Source: SAR324 cluster bacterium (lineage in GTDB: Bacteria > SAR324 > NAC60-12). Taken from it: a stretch of 64,000 nt of DNA. Within the stretch, counting starts at the first letter, position 1; each line of letters opens with the position of its first letter. The position numbers and the translations under genes were made by a program. The notes beneath the pieces are model-generated. The model was not told where the DNA came from. It ran no database searches and saw only the letters and a program-made list of their open reading frames with translations. Shown one piece after another: positions 8,136 through 16,558 of this stretch. Location: positions 56,390-120,389 of the forward strand of contig JADGAV010000013.1 of the NCBI GenBank assembly GCA_015231825.1, given 5' to 3'.

Positions 8136-9011
8136 ATGATAAATAAATATCCGGTCGTTGCAGTCACTGGTTCTTCCGGTGCCGGCACCAGCACCGTCAA
8201 AAATGCATTTGGAAATGTCTTTTTGCGTGAAGGAATCAATGCTGTCTTTGTCGAAGGAGACAGTTTTCACCGTTACAATCGAAGGGAGATGGCACAGGCA
8301 GTCAAGGAAGCGCGAAAAAACGGTAAAACTCTCAGTCATTTCAGTAAGGATGCCAATTTGTTTGACGCCCTTGCTGACTTATTCAGGACCTATAAAGAAA
8401 CCGGCGGAGGAAAACGCAGACATTATCTTCATTCCAAAGAAGAAGCAAAACTCTGGGGGCTGAATCCTGGAGAATTTACTCCCTGGCAGGATATTTCTGA
8501 AGATTCGGATTTATTGTTCTACGAAGGACTGCATGGTGCGGTTGAGGAGGTCGTGCCGTTTGTGGATTTGATGATCGGAGTCGTACCGATCATCAATCTG
8601 GAATGGATTCAAAAAATTCAACGAGATCGGCAAAGCCGGGGCTACCCGACCGAAGCAGTGGTCGATTCAATAAAATCCCGGATGGATGATTATGTTGACT
8701 ACATCACTCCACAATTTTCACGGACTGATATAAATTTCCAACGCATTCCGACGGTGGATACATCCAACCCCTTTATTGCGAGAGATGTTCCCTCTGAAGA
8801 TGAGAGCCTGGTTGTTATTCGTATGAAAAAAGAAGTGATTTTGAAATATGACATTGATATGACTTATCTGAAAAATATGCTGGAGAACTCCTTTATCTCA
8901 AGGCGCAATACCTTGGTGATTCCAGGACCTAAAATGGGCTTGGCGATGGAGATTATTGTCACTCCGATCATAGAAGATCTTGTTGACAAAATAAAAATCG
9001 AAAATCATTAA
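8136..9011 (+). CDS. cbbP: Phosphoribulokinase, proteobacterial type
   Basis: 291 residues, the normal length of bacterial (class I) PRK, which makes RuBP from ribulose 5-phosphate and ATP for RuBisCO. The P-loop VTGSSGAGTSTV opens the protein, followed by VEGDSFHRY with its conserved histidine, the HYLHSKEEA segment, a Walker B-like LLFYEGLHG, and the DRQSRGYPTEAVVDSI helix. I start at ATG 8136, which has an AGGAG RBS, rather than the in-frame TTG at 8109. With cbbM it supplies the two enzymes specific to the Calvin cycle; they are probably co-transcribed since no terminator separates them. Confidence 0.95.
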   Translation: MINKYPVVAVTGSSGAGTSTVKNAFGNVFLREGINAVFVEGDSFHRYNRREMAQAVKEARKNGKTLSHFSKDANLFDALADLFRTYKETGGGKRRHYLHSKEEAKLWGLNPGEFTPWQDISEDSDLLFYEGLHGAVEEVVPFVDLMIGVVPIINLEWIQKIQRDRQSRGYPTEAVVDSIKSRMDDYVDYITPQFSRTDINFQRIPTVDTSNPFIARDVPSEDESLVVIRMKKEVILKYDIDMTYLKNMLENSFISRRNTLVIPGPKMGLAMEIIVTPIIEDLVDKIKIENH

Positions 9012-9090
9012 GGTATTATCAATTAACCTGTCAATTTCCTTTCCGACCTTTTCCTCTTTTTTTCTACCCATATTACAATATATCGATATT

Positions 9091-9119
9091 TTTAAATTTG
9101 CATGTAACTATTTTGTCAA
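9091..9119 (-). promoter_or_regulatory. Orphan minus-strand promoter, duplicate of the sulfite dehydrogenase promoter
   Basis: On the minus strand TTGACA (9119-9114), 17 bp, TTTAAA (9096-9091), 3 bp, then ATCGATATATTG. The 9076-9122 block matches 3904-3950 at 41 of 47 positions. The next minus-strand sequence is the 3' end of cbbP in antisense, and no minus-strand gene is visible, so its target is unclear. ATATCGATAT at the start region is itself palindromic. Confidence 0.55.
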
Positions 9120-9198
9120 GTACTCTGGAATTGGATGAATGAGCAGGGCGGATTACGATGAATCTGAAAGGCATCTCGGAAATTGAAAGGAGACAAAG

Positions 9199-9714
9199 AT
9201 GATTAAAAAAACAATGGGAATAATAACTTTATTTTTTGTTTCATGTGTTGTGTATGCGGAACCTGTTTTTATGTCTTCAGAATGGGCGGACGCCGTTTGC
9301 AAAGCCTGGAATGAAAACAAAACCCTTGTGAATGAACTGGCGGGTGACTGGATGAAGAACAACGGAAAAAGAGGGTATAAAGTGATCCATCTTTATCGCT
9401 CAGATTGTGCCGACAGCCCGAGAGTGGAATTGACAATTACAGAGAAGCCGGGTGAGGCAAGCTGCGGCTATGGAGGCTCTATCAAACATCAGGATTTGAA
9501 CTCCGATATGGACTACGTGATGTATGCCACCGATGAAGATTGGCAATGCATGGGTGATGGAGTGTGGGGATGCGGGCCTATGGGCGCGATGGCGACCGGA
9601 AAGTTAAATTTTGAAGGGCCTCAATTTGAGGCTATGAGCGTAATGGGGCCTTTTGAGGAATTTCTATTATTGACAGGAAAAGTCAATGCTGATCGGGATT
9701 CGTGTCCGAAATGA
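9199..9714 (+). CDS. Secreted SCP2-like (sterol carrier-like) protein
   Basis: 171 residues with a short Sec signal (MIKKTMGIITLFFVSCVVYA). The mature part resembles exported SCP2-type lipid-binding domains: MSSEWADAVCKAWNENKTL near the start, a GPMGAMATGKLNFEG strand-turn, and a C-terminal EAMSVMGPFEEFLLLTGKV helix. The family assignment is by eye and moderate. Seven mature-region cysteines suggest disulfides in the periplasm. An AAAGGAGA RBS lies 5 bases before the ATG. It is 22 bp upstream of the TauD-like gene, so the two are probably co-expressed. No function in sulfur or carbon metabolism can be read directly. Confidence 0.6.
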   Translation: MIKKTMGIITLFFVSCVVYAEPVFMSSEWADAVCKAWNENKTLVNELAGDWMKNNGKRGYKVIHLYRSDCADSPRVELTITEKPGEASCGYGGSIKHQDLNSDMDYVMYATDEDWQCMGDGVWGCGPMGAMATGKLNFEGPQFEAMSVMGPFEEFLLLTGKVNADRDSCPK

Positions 9715-9736
9715 TTATTGATAAAAAGGTTAAAAT

Positions 9737-10651
9737 ATGAGTGTCACGAAGGTCGCCAGCCCTTTTGACCCCGACAATGAAGACCTCTATAGATTCTGGC
9801 GTGACCGTAAACTGAAAAATTATCCGACCAGACTGGAAGATTTGCTGGTGGACGTCAAAGATCCTCGTTGTTTGAGTTCTGCAGAATACAAAGCTCTTTT
9901 ACAAATCTGTCGCAAAACAAACATGGCTTTGTATCGGGGCAAAACAGAGTCTGCTCCGGAAAAGAAAATTATTTTGTCAGTTGCAGGCAGATTCGGCCTG
10001 CATCAGCTAAACAATAACTGGTTGGCCGACGAGGAGGGAGTGACGGCCCTGACAATAGCAGAAGAAGGAACACGGCAGGAATACATCCCGTATACCAACC
10101 GACCGTTGAATTGGCATACTGATGGATATTACAACAGTCGTGACAAACAGATTCGTACCATGCTGCTACATTGTGTTCAAGAAGCCGAAAGCGGCGGAGA
10201 AAATATGCTGTTAGATCACGAAATCGTTTATATTTTGTTGAGAGAACAGGATCCCAACTATATACGTGCTCTCCTGCACGACGATGTGATGAGTATTCCT
10301 CCCCGAATGGCTGGTAAAGAAGTTGTTCGCTCGGCAGAGTCGGGACCTGTTTTTTCTATTGACGCAAGTTCCGGTAATTTGCATATGCGTTATACGGCGC
10401 GGACACGCAGTATTGAATGGAAAGAAGATTTTTTCACTCGTGAGGCTCTTGCCTATTTGAAAGAAATTCTTAACAGTGATTCTCCTTATATTTTCCGCGG
10501 TCTTTTGCAATCAGGAATGGGTCTGGTGAGCAACAATGTTCTGCATGGACGTTCCGGGTTTAACGACAATGAGGGTCACCCGCGATTTCTATTTCGTGCC
10601 CGTTATTTTGATCGAATTGCGGGTTGTGATATTTCAAAGCAGCAATTCTGA
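9737..10651 (+). CDS. TauD/TfdA-family Fe(II)/2-oxoglutarate dioxygenase
   Basis: 304 residues with the double-stranded beta-helix dioxygenase layout. The iron-binding HxD lies in NWHTDGYYN (residues about 133-141) and the distal histidine in NNVLHGRSGF (about 271-280), followed by PRFLFRARYFDRI with the 2-oxoglutarate-binding arginine. Such enzymes hydroxylate taurine, alkylsulfonates, carnitine precursors and other substrates; the substrate here cannot be predicted. It follows the SCP2-like gene after 22 bp and converges with the thioredoxin-domain gene, whose stop is only 12 bp away. Given the sulfur context, release of sulfite from an organosulfonate is a possible but untested role. Confidence 0.8.
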   Translation: MSVTKVASPFDPDNEDLYRFWRDRKLKNYPTRLEDLLVDVKDPRCLSSAEYKALLQICRKTNMALYRGKTESAPEKKIILSVAGRFGLHQLNNNWLADEEGVTALTIAEEGTRQEYIPYTNRPLNWHTDGYYNSRDKQIRTMLLHCVQEAESGGENMLLDHEIVYILLREQDPNYIRALLHDDVMSIPPRMAGKEVVRSAESGPVFSIDASSGNLHMRYTARTRSIEWKEDFFTREALAYLKEILNSDSPYIFRGLLQSGMGLVSNNVLHGRSGFNDNEGHPRFLFRARYFDRIAGCDISKQQF

Positions 10652-10662
10652 TTAAATGTCTC

Positions 10663-12249
10663 CTATTTGAGAAATCTCTCGGTGGCTTTCAGATAGGGAA
10701 CATAGCTTTCCAAAAATTCCCATTCCTTGGTATCCCAGGAGCGATCTTCGAAAATTTCGTCCATTGCAGAAAAATAATTAATTTGGCCTGCAATGGCATC
10801 CATCCTCTCTTTTCTGCCGTTTTTAGCCGGCAGCAGCATCATCGCCTGTGTGAGCAAACCATTGATTTCCATGTGATATTCCACATCGCTCCAGTTCTCT
10901 GTTAGGTTCTCGGCAAAAATGCCGAGTTTTGAGTCAAAATACTGGTCTTGTGCCATTTGTAACACTTTGGAAGCAGCATCCTGATAACGGCGATCGCCCA
11001 AACGATTGGCAGCTTTCAGAAACATCGGGGCAAGCAACGCATAGTCAGATAAACCGCTTTTACTGAGCCATTGTTTTTTTGAGAGAGCGTAGTAGTGATA
11101 GATCTGATTATGATCTGAAACCATTTTGCTAAGAAAATTCAGTGACTTGCGAACCTTTTCTTCCAATATTTCGTCCTCTGAATCATTTAAAATATCCAAA
11201 AGATAGTTCAACGTTCGCGCGAGTCGATCGGTAAAAACTTTTTGTATGACAAGCGGTGCTTTGCTGCTTTTGCGTCCTTCCTCATTTAAAAAGTAGTAAT
11301 GTTCATCTGCTTCCTGAAAACTTAAAAAGGAACCCGCTTCTGAATTGTATAGTGTTTTACCCAAATAATTCAATGTTTTGTCCGCCACAACTTTTAGTTC
11401 AGGCGAATTTGTTTCCTTTGCTATTCTATTGAGCAGCAGCACAATACCTGCATTCAAGTCACCCATCTTTTCATAGTGTGGAACCTGCCAGTCACGTGTT
11501 TCCGCATAACGGAAAAAGCCTCCTTCAATGGGATCATAGATGTTTTCTATTGCATTTTTCAAAGTGGCATGAATTGCTTGAATTGCTTCTGACTTTTCCG
11601 TTTTGCTGCTCGTGTTCAGAAGATAGAGAAAAGTCTGGGGAAAAACAGCTTTTTCTCCCTTTCCAACTCCAGACTGCTCATCGTCAAAATTTTCAATGAC
11701 AGTTTGACGGAATAGTTGAGGAAACGATTTCAGTCGGCTTTTGTCCAATTTGTCAGGAGGGGCATATTCATAGGGATCCGGTTCCTGACCTGGAATGGAT
11801 CGACCGTCTGCAATATTGTCCCGAACCTCTTTTAAAACTTCAATGAAATCGTCAGGGAAGACAGTACCCGCGTATTTGTAATGGATGGTTCCGTTTGGAT
11901 TCAGGAAAACCGTGTAGGGCCATCCTGTCGCTTTGAATTTCTGGTACGCGGTTGTATGAATATCCGCGTCAATAAAGATATTGATAAAATTCTCATTGAG
12001 GTAGGAATAGACCCGTTCTTCCATCAATGTTTTTTTTGCAAACACCTTGCACCAGTAACACCACTGGGCAGAAAACAGGAGGTAAAAAGGCTTGTTTAGA
12101 TGTTTGTTTTTTTCAATAATATTTGAATTGTATTCTAAAAATTGAACCGGGGAATGTTCATGCTCAAATGCATTGATGTTCATACTCATTGTCAACAAAC
12201 ATAGAAACAATCCAAGGTTTGAAAACGATTTTCTGATTGCATTTTTCAT
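10663..12249 (-). CDS. Exported thioredoxin-domain protein with C-terminal alpha/alpha-barrel-like domain
   Basis: 528 residues with an N-terminal signal (FLCLLTMSMNINA). Residues about 45-150 are a thioredoxin fold with active site FSAQWCYWCKVFAKKTL (CxxC), FIDADIHTTAYQKF and the cis-proline region GWPYTVFLNPNGT, as in Thioredoxin_7/DsbH-type domains. The remaining 350 residues resemble the helical toroid of YyaL/DUF255-type proteins (repeated helix pairs with DLNAGIVLLLNRI and YALLAPMFLKAANRLGD). The combination suggests a periplasmic thiol-disulfide protein of unknown partner. It is the last gene of the minus-strand sox cluster, so maintaining thiols of SoxY or cytochrome maturation is possible. 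No clear RBS precedes the ATG. Confidence 0.75.
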   Translation of the reverse strand: MKNAIRKSFSNLGLFLCLLTMSMNINAFEHEHSPVQFLEYNSNIIEKNKHLNKPFYLLFSAQWCYWCKVFAKKTLMEERVYSYLNENFINIFIDADIHTTAYQKFKATGWPYTVFLNPNGTIHYKYAGTVFPDDFIEVLKEVRDNIADGRSIPGQEPDPYEYAPPDKLDKSRLKSFPQLFRQTVIENFDDEQSGVGKGEKAVFPQTFLYLLNTSSKTEKSEAIQAIHATLKNAIENIYDPIEGGFFRYAETRDWQVPHYEKMGDLNAGIVLLLNRIAKETNSPELKVVADKTLNYLGKTLYNSEAGSFLSFQEADEHYYFLNEEGRKSSKAPLVIQKVFTDRLARTLNYLLDILNDSEDEILEEKVRKSLNFLSKMVSDHNQIYHYYALSKKQWLSKSGLSDYALLAPMFLKAANRLGDRRYQDAASKVLQMAQDQYFDSKLGIFAENLTENWSDVEYHMEINGLLTQAMMLLPAKNGRKERMDAIAGQINYFSAMDEIFEDRSWDTKEWEFLESYVPYLKATERFLK

Positions 12250-12289
12250 AGGGGGCTACGGCTTAAAATTCGGAGAGGAGATTCGTTTT

Positions 12290-12877
12290 TTAAAGTAAAC
12301 CAAGCACGTTCTTGCGGAGAATTGCAGGGGATGTATCATGGGACAGAGTTTTCTGCAGTGTTCCCTGAGGGTCAATCAGGAAGATATCAGAAGTATGGTT
12401 GATCACATACCCCATTGCAGAATTCTTCAGTTCTTTCTTAAAAAATGAGACCCCGTATTGTTTGGTAATACGGGCAAGCATTTCTGAACTTTCGGTCACT
12501 CCCAAAATATTTGGATGAAAATATCCGACATACTGTTTTAGTTTTTCCAGAGAATCCCTTTCCGGATCAAGGCTGATAAATAGTGCTTTGACCCGATTTA
12601 AATCCTCTTTTTTCATTTTGGAAAAAGCCGCTTCCATTCTTGACAAGGAGGTGGGGCACGTATCGGGGCAGTTGGTGAAACCAAAAAAAAGTATAACGAC
12701 TTTTCCTCGAAGTCCCTGGAGCGATACGGGTCCTTCCACCGACTGCAGTGTAAAATCTCCTCCAGGAACAGAGTTGGTCTGCTTTCCACTTCCGTGGACT
12801 TCTGTTGAGAAACAAAAGAGTAAAACTACAAAAATGTGTGCCGTTAAAGAGTTAAAAACTAATTTCTTCCAAAACAT
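12290..12877 (-). CDS. SCO1/SenC/PrrC-family copper/thiol protein
   Basis: 195 residues, exported by an N-terminal hydrophobic segment (AHIFVVLLFCFSTEV). The SCO thioredoxin-like domain has the CxxxC copper site in FGFTNCPDTCPTSL, the second conserved block LFISLDPERD, and the copper-ligand histidine in YVINHTSDIFLIDPQG. Family members load CuA of cytochrome oxidase or act as thiol reductases. Its start overlaps the end of the DUF302 gene by 26 bp, indicating translational coupling, with AGGATATGGA upstream of ATG 12877. In the sox cluster it could serve either oxidase assembly or redox control of Sox proteins. Confidence 0.9.
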   Translation of the reverse strand: MFWKKLVFNSLTAHIFVVLLFCFSTEVHGSGKQTNSVPGGDFTLQSVEGPVSLQGLRGKVVILFFGFTNCPDTCPTSLSRMEAAFSKMKKEDLNRVKALFISLDPERDSLEKLKQYVGYFHPNILGVTESSEMLARITKQYGVSFFKKELKNSAMGYVINHTSDIFLIDPQGTLQKTLSHDTSPAILRKNVLGLL

Positions 12878-13274
12878 TTTCCATATCCTGTTCTAAAAGT
12901 TTTGCAATGCTCTTCATGGCTTTGCCGGAAAACAGCTTGGCAGTCGCACTCGGTTTTAAATAACTAATCTGGATCGTTTTTTGGTGAAGCGGTTGGTAAA
13001 CAATGAAACGAAGCGGTAGAAAAACACCATACAAAAGGTCTTCCGAAACCATTGCTGCACAACTGTTCAAATTACAGAATTCCACAATTTTGTATTTCTG
13101 GAATCCAATATAGAAGTCCTTCTGAAGATCGGATCTATTGTTGATGTTATCCAGATTGCTGATTCGTGTGATCTCGTAATTTCGCACCTTGATCTCGCTG
13201 GTTAAGTCATTGAGGAGATCGTCAAATTCGACGTTGCTGAATGCTTTTGTTACAAGATCCTGATTCAGATTCAT
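12852..13274 (-). CDS. DUF302-family protein
   Basis: 140 residues with no obvious export signal. The segment YKIVEFCNLNSCAAMVSEDLLYGVFLPLRFIVY matches the core of DUF302 domains (cysteine-bearing strand, then a hydrophobic PLRF strand; shown here in parts: YKIVEFCNLNSC, then GVFLPLRFIVY). DUF302 proteins recur in sulfur-oxidiser gene clusters, but their chemistry is not established. It starts 3 bp after the stop of the cytochrome gene and overlaps the SCO gene by 26 bp, so it belongs to the sox operon. The two nearby cysteines could bind metal or sulfur. Confidence 0.7.
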   Translation of the reverse strand: MNLNQDLVTKAFSNVEFDDLLNDLTSEIKVRNYEITRISNLDNINNRSDLQKDFYIGFQKYKIVEFCNLNSCAAMVSEDLLYGVFLPLRFIVYQPLHQKTIQISYLKPSATAKLFSGKAMKSIAKLLEQDMENVLEEISF

Positions 13275-13277
13275 CGC

Positions 13278-13976
13278 CTACTTTTTCAGAGTTTTTATAT
13301 AATTGATGATATCCCACCGCTCATTGGCTGAAAGGACAATTCCCCATGGAGGCATGTCAGTTCGCCCGTTTGTGATGTACCAAAAAAGATAACCATCCAC
13401 AGAAGAATCTGCATTAGTCCAAGTGTTGAGCGGTCTTGTTTGCGTGTCGAAACCGTGAGCAACAGGTCCATTTCCATTTCCATACAGGCCATGACATTTA
13501 GAACAGTTTTTGTCATATAAGCCTTTTCCTCTTCCGATAGATTCATCTGATTTTGGGGTCGGATTTTTCAGCTGCTGAATCTGAGGGGGGCCTGCTCCTA
13601 AAACGGAAATAGCGTCAATTTCTTCCTTGAGGAGATCAGCGGCGGCTCTCAAGGGACCGTTGTGAACCTTAAATGTATGCCCGGCAGGATCTTTTATAGA
13701 GGCTATGGTTGTCTCGATTTTTTCTTTTGACACGCTTCCTGAATCAAATTCAACACTGAGAACTGGCCAACCGCTGTCTGTGCTCTTCAGATTCAAATCC
13801 ACAATCTTGACTTTCAATTTTTCTTCGAGGCCGCTTTTTAATGCTTTTGGACTGGCGGGTGAAATCAATCCTTCAATTTTAAATTCTTCGGTTACGGTTT
13901 CTGCAAAAACAGCGGAAAATTGTACCAAAGCGAATAAAAAAGTGAGAAGCAAAAAGAATAATATTTTATTTTTCAT
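13278..13976 (-). CDS. Periplasmic cytochrome c with N-terminal HMA-like domain
   Basis: 232 residues. A signal peptide (FFLLLTFLFALVQFSAVFA) is followed by a region of about 85 residues with a heavy-metal-associated-like beta-alpha-beta pattern (VTEEFKIEGLI... and VLSVEFDSGSVSKEKIETTI), but without its CxxC metal site. The C-terminal 90 residues are a monoheme class I cytochrome c with motif NCSKCHGLYGNGNGP and a distal methionine in GRTDMPPWG. It follows soxZ by about 50 bp in the operon, the place where soxAX-type cytochromes often stand, so it may accept electrons from thiosulfate-linked chemistry. An AAGGAAA RBS supports ATG 13976. Confidence 0.8.
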   Translation of the reverse strand: MKNKILFFLLLTFLFALVQFSAVFAETVTEEFKIEGLISPASPKALKSGLEEKLKVKIVDLNLKSTDSGWPVLSVEFDSGSVSKEKIETTIASIKDPAGHTFKVHNGPLRAAADLLKEEIDAISVLGAGPPQIQQLKNPTPKSDESIGRGKGLYDKNCSKCHGLYGNGNGPVAHGFDTQTRPLNTWTNADSSVDGYLFWYITNGRTDMPPWGIVLSANERWDIINYIKTLKK

Positions 13977-14026
13977 GAATTTTCCTTCGTAGTTTGGTTA
14001 TGGTTTTCGATCATCACGTGAGTGCT

Positions 14027-14380
14027 TTATTTTCTGAATTTTACCTTGCTGGAAGTTTCCCACCGTTCCCCATGATTATCGATAAATACAACCCGAACGG
14101 GTTCTTCTTTTACTGCCTTCAATTTAAAAGTAAATAGAGGGTTGTCAGCAATTGCGGAACTCATTCTAAATCGACTGACTAAGTCGTCTCCATAATAAAC
14201 CAGCATATTCCGAATAAAAGTTGTCGGGATCGCCCGGTTAAAGATTGGATCGTTTTGATCATCGACAATCCCCAAACCGGTAAAGGAGGGGTGATCAAAT
14301 TTAACTTTTACTTTAAAACCTTTGCCTTTTTTAATATTTCTGGCCATTCTGATTCGTGGGGCTTTTATTTTCTCAGCCAT
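14027..14380 (-). CDS. soxZ: Sulfur-oxidation carrier subunit SoxZ
   Basis: 117 residues, the normal length of SoxZ, which pairs with SoxY as the periplasmic scaffold carrying covalently bound sulfur intermediates. Diagnostic are the opening KAPRIRMARNIKKG, the KVKFDHPSFTGLG strand and the closing block VRVVFIDNHGERWETS. It lacks a signal peptide, as usual: SoxZ is exported through the SoxY Tat signal. GAGGT lies 6 bases before ATG. The gene is separated from soxY by soxB, which is not the usual soxYZ adjacency. Confidence 0.95.
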   Translation of the reverse strand: MAEKIKAPRIRMARNIKKGKGFKVKVKFDHPSFTGLGIVDDQNDPIFNRAIPTTFIRNMLVYYGDDLVSRFRMSSAIADNPLFTFKLKAVKEEPVRVVFIDNHGERWETSSKVKFRK

Positions 14381-14434
14381 TTTTTACCTCGTTGAAAATT
14401 TCAAAAAAAAACGGATTTTGTGAATTACCTCGTT

Positions 14435-16027
14435 TTAATAATCTGACATGATTCGTTCATCCAGTGGAGCCAGAATAGGGGAATGGGATCGGATGTACTG
14501 CACCAGCTCCTCCGCAAAAATTTTCTCCCATTCCTTGACATAAGTCGCTCCGAAAAGCGGATTGTTGTGAAAACGTGTTTGAACAGAAGCGATGGAGTAG
14601 ATTTTATCAAGCGATAAAGGCGTTTCGCCAACGGTAATAGAACTTATTTGATCCCCCGTCTTCCGACTCAAATTGTAACGTATTTTGAGCCCTGAAAAGC
14701 GAATCATATCTCCGCCGACTCTTGTATAAGGATCGGCATCCGCGACTCCGCCAAGAATGTTTTCAAGGAGTGATTTGATTTCCTTTCCCCGCATTTTGTA
14801 TGTGGAGATATGACCATTGGTTGGAATGATATTGTAGACATCTTCAACCGTTATTTTTCCGGGAAGCAGGGTCGCTCCATATCGCCAGGCTGGGAAAAAG
14901 GCAATATCGGTCTTCATAGTCTCCCGCAGCGCATCGGTCAGCAGGTTTCCCAGCGGACTTTGCCAATAATCCCTTCGGTACAGCATGGTCTTGGTCTCAC
15001 CAATCACTTCGTCCAGTTTTTCCTGATGAGGCCGATAAGCGTCGTCCACCATTTTTTTTATTTTAGGATCAGCTGGGATTTTATTTTGTATGACAGGATG
15101 CAGCTGATATTGATAGCCGACAACGTTTTTTTCTCTGACATCAACATCGAGACTGGCCACGAATTTACCGTGTGCACCCGCCTGGAAAATAATTGTATCG
15201 TTCCAGACAACCGGGTCGAAAATTTCATCATGAGTGTGACCGGAAAAAAATACATCAATGTCGTCCACCCTTTTTGCAAATTTCTGATCCAGACCAAATC
15301 CTCCATGAGAAACAAAAACTAAAAGATCCGGATTTTCATCCGCCCTTATTTCCTCAATCAGATCTCTTGCTTCTTCTTCTTTGATACCAAATTTCCACCA
15401 TTTTGCAGATCCGTCCACTGCAGATGTCAGAGCAGTCCAGGGATAGGTCATACCAATCACAGCAACTTTCAATTTTCCGACCTGCTTGATGACATAGGAA
15501 TCAAAAATTGGATCTTCAAATTCTTTGTCGGTCACATTGTATGCAATGACCGGGAATTTCGCTCGCTCGATCAGCGCTAAAAGGTGCTCCTTGGGGTAGA
15601 TAAATTCCCAATTTCCAGGGGCCATCACATCATAGCCGATAGCATTCATGATATCGACCATCGATACCCCTTTGTCAAAAACAGAGATTCCTGCTCCGTG
15701 CCATGTATCACCTGCATCCAAAAGCAGGGTTTTGCCTGGTTTCTCATCCCGCAGGTTTTGGATCATTGTTGCGACATGAGCCATTCCTCCAACTTTTCCA
15801 ACCAGTCCTGCCTTGGCGATATAGTTGCCTTCTCGAGACTGGGGGCCCCAAGGTTTGGTTTCATCAAGGTATCGGTAATAGATGGGTCGCAGGTAGGAGT
15901 GAATGTCATTGGTGCCGATAATCCGGATTTGCTCCACATCGGATGCGGCCAGAGCAATGCTGCCGGCACAAATCCAGGCTATGCAAAGCACCGCTGCCAA
16001 ATTTGGAAAGAATGCTTTGAAAAACAT
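14435..16027 (-). CDS. soxB: SoxB, manganese-dependent sulfate thiohydrolase
   Basis: 530 residues; SoxB hydrolyses S-sulfonate from SoxY-bound sulfur to release sulfate. It has an N-terminal signal (FPNLAAVLCIAWICAGSIALA), the metallophosphatase motifs GTNDIHSYLRP, LLLDAGDTWHG, the SoxB-type APGNWEFIYP, VFVSHGGFGLD and FFSGHTHDEI, and a C-terminal 5'-nucleotidase-like domain with PTNGHISTYKMRG. I prefer ATG 16027, which overlaps the soxY stop as TAATG with GGAGG 6 bases upstream. A second in-frame ATG at 16033 sits too close to that RBS. It is translationally coupled to soxY. Confidence 0.96.
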   Translation of the reverse strand: MFFKAFFPNLAAVLCIAWICAGSIALAASDVEQIRIIGTNDIHSYLRPIYYRYLDETKPWGPQSREGNYIAKAGLVGKVGGMAHVATMIQNLRDEKPGKTLLLDAGDTWHGAGISVFDKGVSMVDIMNAIGYDVMAPGNWEFIYPKEHLLALIERAKFPVIAYNVTDKEFEDPIFDSYVIKQVGKLKVAVIGMTYPWTALTSAVDGSAKWWKFGIKEEEARDLIEEIRADENPDLLVFVSHGGFGLDQKFAKRVDDIDVFFSGHTHDEIFDPVVWNDTIIFQAGAHGKFVASLDVDVREKNVVGYQYQLHPVIQNKIPADPKIKKMVDDAYRPHQEKLDEVIGETKTMLYRRDYWQSPLGNLLTDALRETMKTDIAFFPAWRYGATLLPGKITVEDVYNIIPTNGHISTYKMRGKEIKSLLENILGGVADADPYTRVGGDMIRFSGLKIRYNLSRKTGDQISSITVGETPLSLDKIYSIASVQTRFHNNPLFGATYVKEWEKIFAEELVQYIRSHSPILAPLDERIMSDY

Positions 16028-16509
16028 TAACATCCTCCAGCGGCGACTTTGACCGTTTTGCTTACTGCAAACATTCCGTCTTTATTGCACTCTGCGACTA
16101 CCCATACCGTCGTATTTCCTCCGTTCAGCCGGATTTGTGTTCCTACATAAACTTCATTGACCGGGGTGAAATAAAACTTTCCCTTGATCACAACGGGATC
16201 GCTGAAACTGAGGATCTGAATACTTTTAATATAGTGGTCCGAATCCATGGGATGATCATCCATCTCAATCACGATCGGTGCTTGACTGCCATCTTCCACA
16301 ACAGGCGGTAAAGTCACTTTGGGAAGGTGGAGTTTCTGTTCATCAGTTAAATTTTTCAAATCTTTTGGAAAACGAAATACTTCTTGCGGATTGATGGCTC
16401 CCTGAGCGCTATCAGGGAGATAAATGCCGGAAAATACCGGCACGGCCATCCCTGCAACCGTGACATTACGTAAAAATTTTCTTCTCGTGATACTATTCTC
16501 GAATTTCAT
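16027..16509 (-). CDS. soxY: Sulfur-carrier protein SoxY
   Basis: 160 residues with a Tat signal (TRRKFLRNVTVAGMA) and the SoxY beta-sandwich (IVIEMDDHPMDSDHYIKSI, VVIKGKFYFTPVNE). The C-terminus is VKVAAGGC followed directly by TAA, so the sulfur-binding cysteine is the last residue; classical SoxY ends GGCGG. The carrier arm is therefore two glycines short. The DNA reading GGA-GGA-TGT-TAA is unambiguous. It is first in the sox operon, with a GGGAG RBS, and its stop overlaps the soxB start. A terminator of the upstream gene lies at 16559-16612. Confidence 0.92.
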   Translation of the reverse strand: MKFENSITRRKFLRNVTVAGMAVPVFSGIYLPDSAQGAINPQEVFRFPKDLKNLTDEQKLHLPKVTLPPVVEDGSQAPIVIEMDDHPMDSDHYIKSIQILSFSDPVVIKGKFYFTPVNEVYVGTQIRLNGGNTTVWVVAECNKDGMFAVSKTVKVAAGGC

Positions 16510-16558
16510 TAGACAACTCCCATTCGATAATTAAGTCTGCAAAGTTTTTAAATCTTAT

